From positions 1 to 11,971 of the forward strand of contig CALANC010000009.1 of assembly GCA_937925895.1 (NCBI GenBank): 11,971 nt of DNA. Reading direction: 5' to 3'. A program made the translations under genes and the position numbers. This document shows positions 1 through 8,141 of this stretch, in pieces. Source of the DNA: an uncultured Desulfobacterales bacterium. Its GTDB lineage: Bacteria > Desulfobacterota > Desulfobacteria > Desulfobacterales > UBA11574. The notes under the pieces were generated by a model. The model worked only from the letters and a program-made list of their open reading frames with translations. It did no database searches and had not been told where the DNA came from. The first letter of the stretch is position 1. Each line of letters starts with the position of its first letter.

Positions 1-20
1 TGCAAAAATACTCCGGCCCT

Positions 21-49
21 AAAAAAGAAACCGTCCTTGCCAATGGCGG
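21..49 (-). terminator. Probable rho-independent terminator after the usp gene
   Basis: Read on the minus strand, CCGCC (49-45) can pair with GGACGG (36-31) if the single A is bulged, giving a 5-bp GC-rich stem with an 8-nt loop. It is followed directly by a T-rich run, TTTCTTTTTT (30-21). It lies about 44 nt past the stop codon of the universal stress protein gene and would end the HTH-EIIA/ClC/Usp transcript. The bulge and short stem keep this at moderate confidence. Confidence 0.5.
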
Positions 50-92
50 CCAATTATATTAACCACATCAGTTCAATAAGGAAATTTTTCCA

Positions 93-920
93 TTACCCGG
101 TTGCCGTGTAATTGGGTCCGACTATTAAGAGGTTATTTGTAATCGTTGACTGAATCTTTTCCATTTTGCTTCCGAAGAACATATTTTTGATAAGACCATG
201 GCCGTAAGCACCTAATATGACCAGGGCGTCATGGGGAACTTCATAAAGGTTTTCCTCGAAACTTTTCTCTTCAAAAATGTGCCACTTATTTACATAACGG
301 CTCATTTCCTCGTCAAGACCTTCCTTTTTGATAACTTTTTCGTATGACTCCTTTGATGTTTTTCCCAACTGAGTAAAAACATCGAGGGGGAATCCAGTCT
401 CTCTTTTAATCCGGAAGCCCAGTTTCAAGGCGTTGACCGCATTGGCTGATCCGCCAAAAAATACGGCTATACTCTGCCATTCTTTATAACCCGGACTCGT
501 TATAAGAACAGGAAATCGTGCAGATTTTACAATCCGTCTAACTCTTGGACCAATATATCCCAGACCGATCTTTGAAGATAAATCACTTATGCTGCGAGGA
601 CATGCCATAAAATCAAAGTTTGTCTGTATATCCGGCAAAGTAGATGCAGTATAGTGTTTCGGCTCGAGAAATCTTGCGGTTACATTCCCTTGCTCAATCA
701 GGTCTTTGGCATGCTCCAGAGCTGTATCGGGTGAAGTGAGATAGGAGTTGTCAAGGTCAACCTGGACCACATCATTTTCAAAATACATTAAAAATTTTAT
801 GAGTTTGGGAATGTAAACAACGAGTGAAGCACCAACTTTTTTACTAAAATATATGGATTGAAGAAGGGTCTCTCTTCCAAAAGGGTTGTTTCTAAAAATA
901 TGAAACAGCTGGGGTTCCAT
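93..920 (-). CDS. Tandem-domain universal stress protein (UspA family)
   Basis: A 275-residue cytoplasmic protein that appears to contain two Usp-like alpha/beta domains. The N-terminal one (about 1-145) is degenerate and shows no nucleotide-binding signature. The C-terminal one (about 148-270) keeps the ATP-binding pattern G-x2-G-x9-G-S at G237, G240, G250 and S251, followed by the hydrophobic strand LLIVGP. Family members of this type bind ATP and take part in stress endurance or act as partner or regulatory subunits of transporters; the exact role here is unknown. The ATG at 920 follows AGGAG at 7-nt spacing. It is the last gene of a three-gene unit, starting 26 nt after the ClC stop, and a probable terminator follows. 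Its position beside an ion channel suggests a role in ion or energy stress, which is inference from context. Confidence 0.85.
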   Translation of the reverse strand: MEPQLFHIFRNNPFGRETLLQSIYFSKKVGASLVVYIPKLIKFLMYFENDVVQVDLDNSYLTSPDTALEHAKDLIEQGNVTARFLEPKHYTASTLPDIQTNFDFMACPRSISDLSSKIGLGYIGPRVRRIVKSARFPVLITSPGYKEWQSIAVFFGGSANAVNALKLGFRIKRETGFPLDVFTQLGKTSKESYEKVIKKEGLDEEMSRYVNKWHIFEEKSFEENLYEVPHDALVILGAYGHGLIKNMFFGSKMEKIQSTITNNLLIVGPNYTATG

Positions 921-946
921 TTGATTCTCCTTTCAAAGGTCTCAAT

Positions 947-2668
947 TTATTGATCCGTCTGCACCATCAACTCTTTGCGATATTGATCAAGAAGTTTTGT
1001 TTTCGATATCAAGCCAACGAATTTGTTGTTCATGACAACCGGCATAGAAAACTGGCGGTTTTCATCCATCCTCCGGAGCACTTCGGCCAAATCGTCGTCC
1101 GGATGAACCACTTCAATTTTTGAATCGATTAACTGTCCTAAAACTACGGCATCATACATCTCACGATTGAAAAGGTAAGGCCTGATGTCACCCAAGTGGA
1201 TTACCCCTAAAAAGTTTCCGGTTTCTTCATCCTCTACGGGAAAATAGTTGCTAGCCGATATTTTTATTATATTAACAAAATCTCGAAGCAGCATGTTCTG
1301 ATTTACCGTTATACAGTCTTCAAGAACTTCCTGCACACTCAGGTCAGACAGCACCCTTGCATCTGTACCCGGTCTCAAAAAGTGCCCCCTGTCCACCAGT
1401 TCCTTTAGATAAAAAGATGCTGGTTCGATGTAATGGCAGAGCGAGGTGGAAATTGCCGAGACGATGATAAGCGGTAAAATCACCCCGTAGCCGCCTGTTA
1501 TCTCCACGATGAGAAAGATACCGGTCAATGGGGCCTGTAGAATACCACTGATGAGGCCGGCCATCCCCAGCAAGGCAAAACATCCTTCGTTGACCCAGGA
1601 TATGGAAGGCCAAAGAAAAGCGATGCCGTGATGGTAGGTGACACCAACAAGACTACCGATCACCAGACAGGGTGCAAATATTCCGCCGGAACCTCCCCAG
1701 CCCAGAGTGAGTGATGTGGCAACGATTTTTGCCAGTGAAGCTAAGGCCACAAATGCCAGTCCATGGGTGAACGCTCCTTCTATCATTATCCGGACTGAAT
1801 GATATCCTTCACCCAAAACAACAGGAAGATAAATTCCGATAATTCCGACCGCACAGCCACCTACGGCTGCTCGAGTCCAAAGTGGTATAGCAGCTTTTCC
1901 CGAGGTGCCGTGCATGAATCTGAGCATTCGAGTGAGCAAGATAGATGCTGCAGCCGTAATTATGGCCAAACCCAAACAGGCGAAAATATCCAGGAGGTCG
2001 ATGTTAAATTGACGATGGCTGAAAGCGATCTGGTTGCCTTGGAGTAGACGGCTCACTTCCGTACCCGCGACCGAGGCGATCGCTATCGGGACGATGTTAA
2101 CGGATTTCCATTCGCCAAGTATAACTTCAATGGCAAAAACCATTCCGGCAATCGGCGCATTGAATATGGAAGATATTGCTCCCGCAGCTCCACAGCCCAC
2201 AAGTGTTACGCGTTGACGGTCATTTAAGGAAAAGAACTTGGCAATATTGGACCCAATTGCCGCGCCGCTCATCACAACAGGGGCCTCAGGACCTGCAGAA
2301 CCACCACTGCCGATGGTAAGGCAGCTTGAAATGAGCCTGGAATAACTTGAACGAAGACGTAACAGACCACCGTAACGAGAGACACTGTAGAGGACCTCGG
2401 GAACACCGTGTCCCGCTCCTTCTAATACTATTTTTTCGAGAAAGAGAGAAGAAAGGGCCGCACCGATGGCCGGTAGCACGAACGCCCACCAATAGTGACG
2501 AATGTGGTGCAGCAATTCAAACAGGGCAATTAGGGATCGGTTGAGGGCCACAGCCGCAAGCCCACTGCATATTCCTACAACGACAGCCATCAGCATTAAC
2601 AGGAGACGATCATCAAAACGGAAAAGAGGTAGGCTTGCAGGATAGCGCCATGATTTGAATATGCGCAT
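947..2668 (-). CDS. ClC-family chloride channel/transporter with C-terminal CBS pair
   Basis: A 573-residue inner-membrane ClC protein. The membrane region (about 20-430) carries the three anion-pathway motifs: GHGVPE (86-91), in place of GSGIPE; GSAGPEAP (123-130), with the gating glutamate at E128; and GGIFAP (328-333). Y420 is a plausible pore tyrosine. The cytoplasmic tail holds two CBS domains (about 444-500 and 508-565), which in this family bind adenine nucleotides and tune gating. The helix-H motif FNAPIAGMVFAIEV ends in E181-V182: the position of the internal proton glutamate of E. coli ClC-ec1 (E203) is valine here, as in ClC channels. The ATG at 2668 starts 2 nt after the upstream HTH-EIIA stop and has only a weak AGGTTG ribosome site, so translation is probably coupled. 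The usp gene follows after 26 nt. Whether it is a channel or an exchanger, and the ion carried, are not settled by sequence. Confidence 0.93.
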   Translation of the reverse strand: MRIFKSWRYPASLPLFRFDDRLLLMLMAVVVGICSGLAAVALNRSLIALFELLHHIRHYWWAFVLPAIGAALSSLFLEKIVLEGAGHGVPEVLYSVSRYGGLLRLRSSYSRLISSCLTIGSGGSAGPEAPVVMSGAAIGSNIAKFFSLNDRQRVTLVGCGAAGAISSIFNAPIAGMVFAIEVILGEWKSVNIVPIAIASVAGTEVSRLLQGNQIAFSHRQFNIDLLDIFACLGLAIITAAASILLTRMLRFMHGTSGKAAIPLWTRAAVGGCAVGIIGIYLPVVLGEGYHSVRIMIEGAFTHGLAFVALASLAKIVATSLTLGWGGSGGIFAPCLVIGSLVGVTYHHGIAFLWPSISWVNEGCFALLGMAGLISGILQAPLTGIFLIVEITGGYGVILPLIIVSAISTSLCHYIEPASFYLKELVDRGHFLRPGTDARVLSDLSVQEVLEDCITVNQNMLLRDFVNIIKISASNYFPVEDEETGNFLGVIHLGDIRPYLFNREMYDAVVLGQLIDSKIEVVHPDDDLAEVLRRMDENRQFSMPVVMNNKFVGLISKTKLLDQYRKELMVQTDQ

Positions 2669-2670
2669 AT

Positions 2671-3366
2671 TTACAACCTATTATTCTTTGCTCTGTCAAG
2701 TTCCTTTTCAAAATCAGCAATTTTGGAAAAAAGCACCTCAGAGCTCGGGTATGTTTTCAAAAATTCAATAAATAAATCGTCGCGAATACAGAAAGCAAGC
2801 CTTGATAGAAGGTGAAGATGGTGTTTTACTGACGGGCATAGAAGAATGAACATAACGAAGACCGGTTTTTTGTCCAAGGCGGCAAAGTCTATCGGTTTTT
2901 CGAGAAAAAAAGTGGTGATCGTCGGGTTGTAATTGGAATTCGCCAATGGTGTGCGCGGATGGGGAATTGCAACTCCTTTTCCAATGCCTGTGGAGGTGAT
3001 GTTTTCTCTCTCGAGTAACAGGTTGTATAATTTTGCTTTTGTATTATCCGAAAGCACGTTGATTTTGTTCACCGCAGATTCAAGAACCACCGGGATATCA
3101 TCCCCCTTGAGATCATAAAAAACACCTCCCCGTTTCATGGCAGAAAAAAGGTTTTCCAGTTCAAATTCCTGTATTTTTTCGATACCTTTTTGTGGCGGAG
3201 AAAATGTTAAGTTGCACGCTGCAGCCCATTTATTCAGAATCGCTTCGTTGAATACATAACCACTACCACTCTTATGTATGGGTATTCTCCCCTGGCGTAT
3301 CCAACGCTTCACCGTACTCAATGGAAGATAGAGGCTTTGGGCAATTTCATGTATTGTGAGTTTCAT
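2671..3366 (-). CDS. HTH (excisionase/MerR-like) fused to PTS EIIA-type (PtsN-like) regulatory domain
   Basis: A 231-residue cytoplasmic protein. Residues 1-50 form an HTH_17-type DNA-binding domain (LTIHEIAQSLYLPLSTVKRW, then QGRIP and an N-terminal-arm pattern typical of excisionase-like proteins). After a short linker, about 70-220 match the fructose/nitrogen EIIA family, with GVAIPHPR carrying the phospho-accepting His at 136 and the HHLHLLSRLA segment around 182-191. In that family the His takes phosphate from HPr or NPr, and EIIA-Ntr regulates potassium transport and other targets by binding partners; no PTS permease is visible here, so a regulatory role is likely. I chose ATG 3366. In-frame TTG (3384) and GTG (3381) starts would add six residues before the MKLT start usual for this domain. 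The stop is 2 nt before the ClC ATG. DNA targets are unknown. Confidence 0.88.
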   Translation of the reverse strand: MKLTIHEIAQSLYLPLSTVKRWIRQGRIPIHKSGSGYVFNEAILNKWAAACNLTFSPPQKGIEKIQEFELENLFSAMKRGGVFYDLKGDDIPVVLESAVNKINVLSDNTKAKLYNLLLERENITSTGIGKGVAIPHPRTPLANSNYNPTITTFFLEKPIDFAALDKKPVFVMFILLCPSVKHHLHLLSRLAFCIRDDLFIEFLKTYPSSEVLFSKIADFEKELDRAKNNRL

Positions 3367-3367
3367 T

Positions 3368-3380
3368 TGGTCATAGACCA
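3368..3380 (-). promoter_or_regulatory. 13-nt inverted repeat at the HTH-EIIA start codon
   Basis: On the coding strand TGGTC-TAT-GACCA forms a perfect 5-bp palindrome with a 3-nt centre, ending one base before the chosen ATG (3366). It overlaps the GGTGG that would serve as the Shine-Dalgarno. It could be an operator for the gene's own HTH product or a small hairpin that hides the ribosome site. If translation instead begins at TTG 3384, it is merely coding sequence. A 5-bp arm can arise by chance. Confidence 0.3.
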
Positions 3381-3398
3381 CCAAAAGTTAAATCTTAT

Positions 3399-3427
3399 TT
3401 TTTATCTGCAATACTTTTTCAAATCAA
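3399..3427 (-). promoter_or_regulatory. Candidate sigma-70 promoter for the HTH-EIIA/ClC/usp unit
   Basis: On the minus strand TTGATT (3427-3422) is followed after 17 nt by TAAAAA (3404-3399), each matching four of six consensus bases. The -10 lies about 33 nt upstream of the chosen ATG. It sits in the 130-bp gap between the MscS stop and this unit, the only room for a promoter. The AT-rich background makes chance matches likely. Confidence 0.3.
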
Positions 3428-3496
3428 GTTATTTCCTGAATCTTGCCTGAAAATTGATGAGAATCTTTCGTTTACGGGCAAATTTCAGTTATTTAT

Positions 3497-4603
3497 TTAT
3501 TTGGTTTTCCCATCGGTTAGGGTTTTATTAATAATTGTGATATCTCTCTTCGGAAAAGGTATTTCAATGCCACTTTTATCGAATTCTTCCTTAACCTTAT
3601 CGGTGATATAGGAAATCGTATCCATACGTTTTCGGGCATCATTTATCCAGACTCGGAGTTGGAGATTTACGGAAGATTCTCCGAACATCCTCACAACAAC
3701 CTTGGGTACCGGGTCCTTTGAAACCCACTCTATCGCTCCGGCAACTTTAATGATTAAATCCTTTGCTCGCTTAATATCTGCATCATAGGCAATACCGATA
3801 TTAACCCGCACCCTGATCTTTGTTGAAAGAATTGTGTAGTTGACGATATCTCTCTTCATAATTTCATTGTTGGGAATAATGATAACAATATTATCGGTTG
3901 TTTTGATCTTGGTTGCCCGCAATCCTATATCGATGACATCCCCCCAGGTGGCGCTCCCGGCGGGAGCGCTCCACACTTCGATCCGATCCCCGATTTCGAA
4001 CGGTCGATCGATAATGAGCAACACCCCTGCAATGAGGTTTGATAACGTGTCCTTGGCTGCAAAACCAATGGCAATACCGGCCACGCCGGCCCCGGCGACA
4101 AAAGGCATGACATTGACTCCCAGAATGTCCAAGGCAAGAATAACGGCGGTTGCATAAATAACGGCACCGGCAAATTTTCTCAAAAGATCAAAAATAATAT
4201 CATCGACTTTGGTTTTTGTTTTATCGGCGATTTTATTTTCCAGGTAAGCCATTAAGGCTAACACCAAGTCCTTGATCGGTGTTGCCAAAAGGATAATCAG
4301 AAGGGCATGAAAGATTTTTTCAACAAGATAGATCTGGAACAACCGGATTAGATAAGTCCCTGTCACAAGCATTATTCCATAGAAAAGTGCCTTGCGGATA
4401 ACACTGAAAAATTCCTGGTTGTCTTGCACAAATTCGGTATCTTTCGTTTTTTTCTCAAAAGAGAAAAGGATTCGCTTCAAAATAATCCAAGCAATATACG
4501 TTCCGGCAATGACCACAAGGGCCTTAAACAGAACGTGAAGATATGTAGATTTTATACCAAATGTCGCCGATATTTGATCAAAATAAGAATACATCCAGTT
4601 CAT
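3497..4603 (-). CDS. Small-conductance mechanosensitive channel (MscS family)
   Basis: A 368-residue inner-membrane channel that, by family knowledge, opens under membrane tension to release osmolytes during hypo-osmotic shock. Hydrophobic segments lie around 23-46, 70-88, 95-118 and 143-165. They are followed by the pore helix and hinge, about 165-200, with the Gly/Ala pattern GAGVAGIAIGFAAKDTLSN and then the family motif DRPFEIGDRIEV. The beta domain has WGDVIDIGLRATKIKTTDN and IPNNEI (about 220-248), and an alpha/beta C-terminal domain runs to about 355. It has one or two more N-terminal helices than E. coli MscS. Residues 211-219 (WSAPAGSAT) look like an extra loop in the beta domain and are encoded by an unusually GC-rich palindrome. 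ATG 4603 follows AGGGG at 6 nt. It lies 100 bp after sdhB on the same strand; I saw neither a terminator nor a strong promoter in that gap. Confidence 0.93.
   Translation of the reverse strand: MNWMYSYFDQISATFGIKSTYLHVLFKALVVIAGTYIAWIILKRILFSFEKKTKDTEFVQDNQEFFSVIRKALFYGIMLVTGTYLIRLFQIYLVEKIFHALLIILLATPIKDLVLALMAYLENKIADKTKTKVDDIIFDLLRKFAGAVIYATAVILALDILGVNVMPFVAGAGVAGIAIGFAAKDTLSNLIAGVLLIIDRPFEIGDRIEVWSAPAGSATWGDVIDIGLRATKIKTTDNIVIIIPNNEIMKRDIVNYTILSTKIRVRVNIGIAYDADIKRAKDLIIKVAGAIEWVSKDPVPKVVVRMFGESSVNLQLRVWINDARKRMDTISYITDKVKEEFDKSGIEIPFPKRDITIINKTLTDGKTK
3951..3969. repeat. Perfect 8-bp inverted repeat inside the MscS gene
   Basis: GCGCTCCC (3951-3958) and GGGAGCGC (3962-3969) are exact reverse complements separated by 3 nt, an extremely GC-rich potential hairpin within an AT-richer gene. 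It falls in the codons for SAPAGSA in the beta-domain loop. It may be a small inserted palindromic element kept in frame, or a coincidence of Ala/Gly/Pro/Ser codons. Confidence 0.75.
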
Positions 4604-4703
4604 AATTACCCCTATTAATAAAATGGAGGGAAAAGGGCGTTATTCAGACAGATTCGCAAGATGAATTTGACGCTGAGTTTTCGAATAATGTTGCTTGTGT
4701 CTG

Positions 4704-5468
4704 TTACGGAACGGTTGAAAAAAATCCGGCTTTCATGAATTCACGGTTTAAACGGGCAATGTTGACAATAGAAATCTCTTTAGGACATTCGACTTCACAT
4801 TCTTTCTCATTGGTACAGTTCCCGAAATGCAATTCATCCATTTTTCTAACCATACAAAGAGCGCGTTTGGCGGCTTCGGGTTTTCCCTGGGGCAGCAGCG
4901 CTAGTTGAGAAACCTTGGCGCCTGTAAAGAGCATGGCAGCAGCATTGGGACATGCGGCAACACACGCACCACAGCCGATACAAGCGGCTGCATCCATTGC
5001 TTTTTCAGCTATTTCCTGAGGAACCGGCAGGGTGTTGGCATCAGGTGCACCTCCCGTATTCACTGATATGTATCCGCCGGCTTGGATGATTTGATCCAGT
5101 GCACTGCGATCCACCACAAGATCCTTTATTACGGGAAATGCCCTTGATCGCCAAGGTTCAATTACGATTGTATCTCCTTCGGAGAAATGCCTCATGTGGA
5201 GTTGACAAAGTGTTGTTCCCTTCTCCGGACCGTGAGCGCGACCATTTACCATCGCACCGCACGTTCCGCAAATACCTTCCCTGCAATCATGGTCAAATAC
5301 AATCGGGTCTTTTCCATCCAGAGTAAGCTGTTCGTTGATAATATCTATCATTTCTAAAAAAGACATGTCAGTAGAGATGTTCCGTACATTGTATGTCTCA
5401 AATTTACCCTTAAATTCAGGACCTTTTTGACGCCAAATTTTCAAGGTCAAATTTATCGTTCTCGTCAT
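4704..5468 (-). CDS. sdhB: Succinate dehydrogenase/fumarate reductase iron-sulfur subunit
   Basis: A 254-residue peripheral subunit on the cytoplasmic side that carries electrons from the flavin subunit to the membrane haems. The N-terminal plant-ferredoxin-like domain binds [2Fe-2S] through C62, C67, C70 and C88. The C-terminal bacterial-ferredoxin-like domain has [13 protein letters not shown]163, C166 and C169 with C228 for [4Fe-4S], and C173, C218 and C224 for [3Fe-4S]. These spacings match the known enzymes, and all eleven... ligand positions expected for the three clusters are present. ATG 5468 overlaps the sdhA TGA by 4 nt (ATGA) and has its own AGGAG at 7 nt, the usual sign of coupled, equimolar expression. 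Sequence alone cannot say whether succinate oxidation or fumarate reduction dominates in the cell. Confidence 0.97.
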   Translation of the reverse strand: MTRTINLTLKIWRQKGPEFKGKFETYNVRNISTDMSFLEMIDIINEQLTLDGKDPIVFDHDCREGICGTCGAMVNGRAHGPEKGTTLCQLHMRHFSEGDTIVIEPWRSRAFPVIKDLVVDRSALDQIIQAGGYISVNTGGAPDANTLPVPQEIAEKAMDAAACIGCGACVAACPNAAAMLFTGAKVSQLALLPQGKPEAAKRALCMVRKMDELHFGNCTNEKECEVECPKEISIVNIARLNREFMKAGFFSTVP

Positions 5469-7378
5469 TTGTAGCTCCTATGTGTTAATTCGACATTTTG
5501 GAAAATAAGCTCTTCTTTGTGAAGCACGGGTTCTTTATCCGCTTCGGCAAATTCCCATACGGCCACATGAGAAAAATTCTCATCATCTCTTAATGCCTCA
5601 TTATCCTCTGTCTGGTATGCTTCGTTGAAATGACCCCCGCAGGATTCTTTTCTGGCCAGTGCATCAATAATCATCAATTCTCCGAATTCAATAAAATCCG
5701 CAACCCGACCGGCGCGTTCAAGGCTCTGGTTGAAGTCCTCGCTTGACCCGGGGACAACAACATTTTCCCAGAACTCCGCCCGCAGCTCTTGTATCATTCC
5801 ACGGGCTTTGATCAATCCCTGATCGTTCCTTGACATGCCGCAATAATCCCACATAATGAGGCCCAGTTCCCTATGGAAATCATCCACTGTTCGTTTTCCG
5901 TTTATGGAAAGAAGGTTTTCGATCCGGGTTTTCACCGCCTGGGTTGCTTCTTTAAAAGCCTGATGACTGGTGTTTACCTCCTCGAAAGGCGTGCCGGCGA
6001 GATAGCCGCCAATGGTGTATGGTATAATAAAGTACCCGTCTGCGAGTCCCTGCATTAGCGCGCTGGCTCCCAGGCGATTCGCCCCGTGATCGGAAAAATT
6101 AGCTTCGCCGAGAACAAAAAAGCCGTCAATGGTGCTCATTAGATTGTAATCCACCCACAGACCGCCCATGGTATAATGGACCGCAGGGTATATCATCATG
6201 GGAGTCTCATATGGATCATCCGCGGTAATCTTTTCATACATTTGGATAAGATTCCCGTATTTTTTTTCGATAATATCTTTGCCATCCCGTCTGATTGAAT
6301 CTGAAAGATCGAGATAAACCGCCAATCCCGTGTCACCTACCCCTTTCCCACTGTCACACAGGCTTTTGGCATTTCGGGACGCCACGTCACGAGGAACCAG
6401 GTTGCCAAAACTTGGATATTTTCTTTCCAGATAATAATCTCTTTCAGATTCCGGAATTTGGTGAGGTGGACGTTTGTCTCCGGGTGTTTTTGGAACCCAA
6501 ACTCGGCCGTCGTTTCTTAAGCTTTCGCTCATCAGGGTCAGTTTGGATTGATATGTTCCATGAACGGGGATACAGGTGGGATGAATCTGGGAGAAACACG
6601 GATTGGCAAACCCAGCTCCTTTTTTGTATGCCCTAAAAGCTGCTGAAACATTGGATGACATGGCATTCGTAGACAGGAAAAATAGATTGCCATAACCTCC
6701 GGTGCACAATACAATTGCATGTGCTGCATGGGTTTCGATCTCTCCGGTAACAAGATTTCTAACAACGATTCCCCGTGCCTTGCCGTTGATCACTACCAAA
6801 TCGAGCATTTCGCGGCGCGGATACATGGTAATTTGTCCGGCCGCAACCTGACGCATCATGGCGCCGTATGCCCCTAAAAGAAGTTGTTGTCCGGTCTGAC
6901 CTCTGGCGTAGAACGTTCTCGACACCTGGGATCCTCCGAAAGATCGATTCGCAAGCAGTCCGCCATAATCCCTGGCAAAAGGTATGCCCTGGGCCACACA
7001 GTGATCGATAATGTTGTTACTGATCTGGGCGAGACGGTAAACATTGGCTTCCCTGGCTCTGAAATCCCCTCCTTTAATGGTGTCGTAAAAAAGGCGCCAA
7101 ATACTGTCACCTTCATTGGTATAATTCTTAGCAGCGTTAATACCCCCCTGTGCTGCAATGCTGTGAGCCCGTCGGGGACTGTCTTGAATACAAAAGGTTT
7201 TAACAGTGTACCCCAACTCAGCCAGGGCGGCTGATGCACTTCCGCCAGCCAGGCCGGTACCGACAACAATAATATCATACTTTCTCTTGTTGGCAGGATT
7301 GACTAATTTCAGCTCAAAACGGTGTCGATCCCACTTCTCAGAAAGTTGACCGCCGGGAATTCTTGCCTCAAGTTGCAT
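5465..7378 (-). CDS. sdhA: Succinate dehydrogenase/fumarate reductase flavoprotein subunit
   Basis: A 637-residue catalytic subunit that interconverts succinate and fumarate with covalent FAD. The dinucleotide-binding segment is [19 protein letters not shown] (36-54). The FAD-linking His is H72 in [13 protein letters not shown]. Active-site residues recognisable by family motifs are H266 (IHPTC), E285 and R288 (SESLRNDGR), R330 in PRDVASR (the catalytic proton-shuttle Arg), H401 in HYTMGG and R435 in NRLGAS. The ESLRNDGR style and length are typical of the type-B enzymes of epsilon/delta-proteobacteria and Bacillus rather than of E. coli SdhA. ATG 7378 follows AGGAG at 8 nt. It lies 48 nt downstream of sdhC and overlaps sdhB by 4 nt, so the operon order is C-A-B. 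No missing key residue was seen. Confidence 0.98.
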   Translation of the reverse strand: MQLEARIPGGQLSEKWDRHRFELKLVNPANKRKYDIIVVGTGLAGGSASAALAELGYTVKTFCIQDSPRRAHSIAAQGGINAAKNYTNEGDSIWRLFYDTIKGGDFRAREANVYRLAQISNNIIDHCVAQGIPFARDYGGLLANRSFGGSQVSRTFYARGQTGQQLLLGAYGAMMRQVAAGQITMYPRREMLDLVVINGKARGIVVRNLVTGEIETHAAHAIVLCTGGYGNLFFLSTNAMSSNVSAAFRAYKKGAGFANPCFSQIHPTCIPVHGTYQSKLTLMSESLRNDGRVWVPKTPGDKRPPHQIPESERDYYLERKYPSFGNLVPRDVASRNAKSLCDSGKGVGDTGLAVYLDLSDSIRRDGKDIIEKKYGNLIQMYEKITADDPYETPMMIYPAVHYTMGGLWVDYNLMSTIDGFFVLGEANFSDHGANRLGASALMQGLADGYFIIPYTIGGYLAGTPFEEVNTSHQAFKEATQAVKTRIENLLSINGKRTVDDFHRELGLIMWDYCGMSRNDQGLIKARGMIQELRAEFWENVVVPGSSEDFNQSLERAGRVADFIEFGELMIIDALARKESCGGHFNEAYQTEDNEALRDDENFSHVAVWEFAEADKEPVLHKEELIFQNVELTHRSYK

Positions 7379-7426
7379 GTATTGTCTCCTGATTAGATTC
7401 GTGTTTGAATGATGGATGAGTCCCTA

Positions 7427-8068
7427 TCAGGTCAGCAACAACATATAAATCGGGATAAAGCCAAAACCAACACCGATAATTATGCTAAATATAAGGCTGG
7501 TTCCCTTGATAAAAGGCATATATTTCGGGTGATTGGCACCAATGGTCTGGAAAGCACTCCAGAATCCATGGCTTACATGTACTGCCGCTACGATCATTGC
7601 CATGGTATAGATGATTACATACCCAGGGTTTGCAAATGCACTCGATACAATCTGAAAAATAGTTGTATGGCTTTTATCTGCAAAATGAAAATTTATAAGA
7701 TGAAATATAATAAATAATAACAGAGCAAAACCCGTATAGGGCATGGTTGCTGAACCTAAGGTGCGACCTCCGGCCCTTTTATTTGCCGAATATCTAAGTG
7801 GTCTCGCATTAAAGTTTTGATAGAAAAGTATTGCACCTGATGTTACATGGACAACGGCGAAAAACAAGAGCCCGAGCTCTGCCACTGTAAGGAAGGCACC
7901 CAACGAATGGAGATGTTCGGCATAAGAGTTAAAGGCATCTTTACCGGCATAAAGGGTCAGGTTTCCGGCAAGATGGGCGACAAGGAATAGGCAAAAGCCA
8001 AGGCCGGTAATTGCCATCATTAGCTTCTTGCCAATTGAAGTGCCAAGGGTGTTTAAAAACCAATTCAT
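7427..8068 (-). CDS. sdhC: Type-B succinate dehydrogenase/fumarate reductase cytochrome b subunit
   Basis: A 213-residue membrane anchor with five hydrophobic segments (about 16-38, 62-84, 111-130, 148-167 and 188-211) that binds two b haems and passes electrons between SdhB and the quinone pool. Four His are well placed as axial ligands: H32 (VAHLAGN), H74 (VVHVTSG), H123 (IFHLINF) and H164 (AAVHVSHG). Their spacing (42, 49, 41) resembles the Bacillus subtilis pattern. A single anchor with two haems marks a type-B enzyme, usually menaquinone-linked. The residue two before the last ligand is A162, where the Wolinella fumarate reductase has the E-pathway glutamate. I chose ATG 8068, which has a strong GGAGG at 5 nt, over an in-frame TTG at 8089. 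It is the first gene of the sdhCAB operon. Confidence 0.95.
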   Translation of the reverse strand: MNWFLNTLGTSIGKKLMMAITGLGFCLFLVAHLAGNLTLYAGKDAFNSYAEHLHSLGAFLTVAELGLLFFAVVHVTSGAILFYQNFNARPLRYSANKRAGGRTLGSATMPYTGFALLLFIIFHLINFHFADKSHTTIFQIVSSAFANPGYVIIYTMAMIVAAVHVSHGFWSAFQTIGANHPKYMPFIKGTSLIFSIIIGVGFGFIPIYMLLLT

Positions 8069-8071
8069 CTT

Positions 8072-8078
8072 CTCCTCC
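8072..8078 (-). promoter_or_regulatory. Strong ribosome binding site that fixes the sdhC start
   Basis: GGAGGAG on the minus strand puts the core GGAGG 5 nt before ATG 8068. The upstream in-frame TTG at 8089 has no such site and would place this motif inside the coding region. Confidence 0.8.
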
Positions 8079-8141
8079 GACAAATCCAACTTTATAGCTA
8101 AAATCTACAATTGCCGATTACTTTAAGAAAACTCTCCGCAG

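Noticed and set aside
3438..3467. Direct repeat GAATCTT at 3438-3444 and 3461-3467 plus CTGAAA/TTTCAG arms in the MscS to HTH-EIIA gap.
   Set aside because: The repeats are short, AT-rich and 23 nt apart, the arms are too distant for a terminator and no T-run follows; not separable from chance.
3840..4173. Open frames of 82-105 codons overlapping the MscS pore region on both strands.
   Set aside because: They overlap the well-conserved MscS frame and have low-complexity products without recognisable domains.
4604..4703. The gap between sdhB and the MscS gene was checked for a terminator or promoter.
   Set aside because: No stable hairpin with a T-run and no convincing -35/-10 pair on the minus strand was found, so co-transcription cannot be decided.
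6295..7278. Several open frames of 75-134 codons on both strands across sdhA.
   Set aside because: They are fully inside a strongly conserved flavoprotein gene, show no family motifs and no ribosome sites, and arise from codon bias of the real frame.
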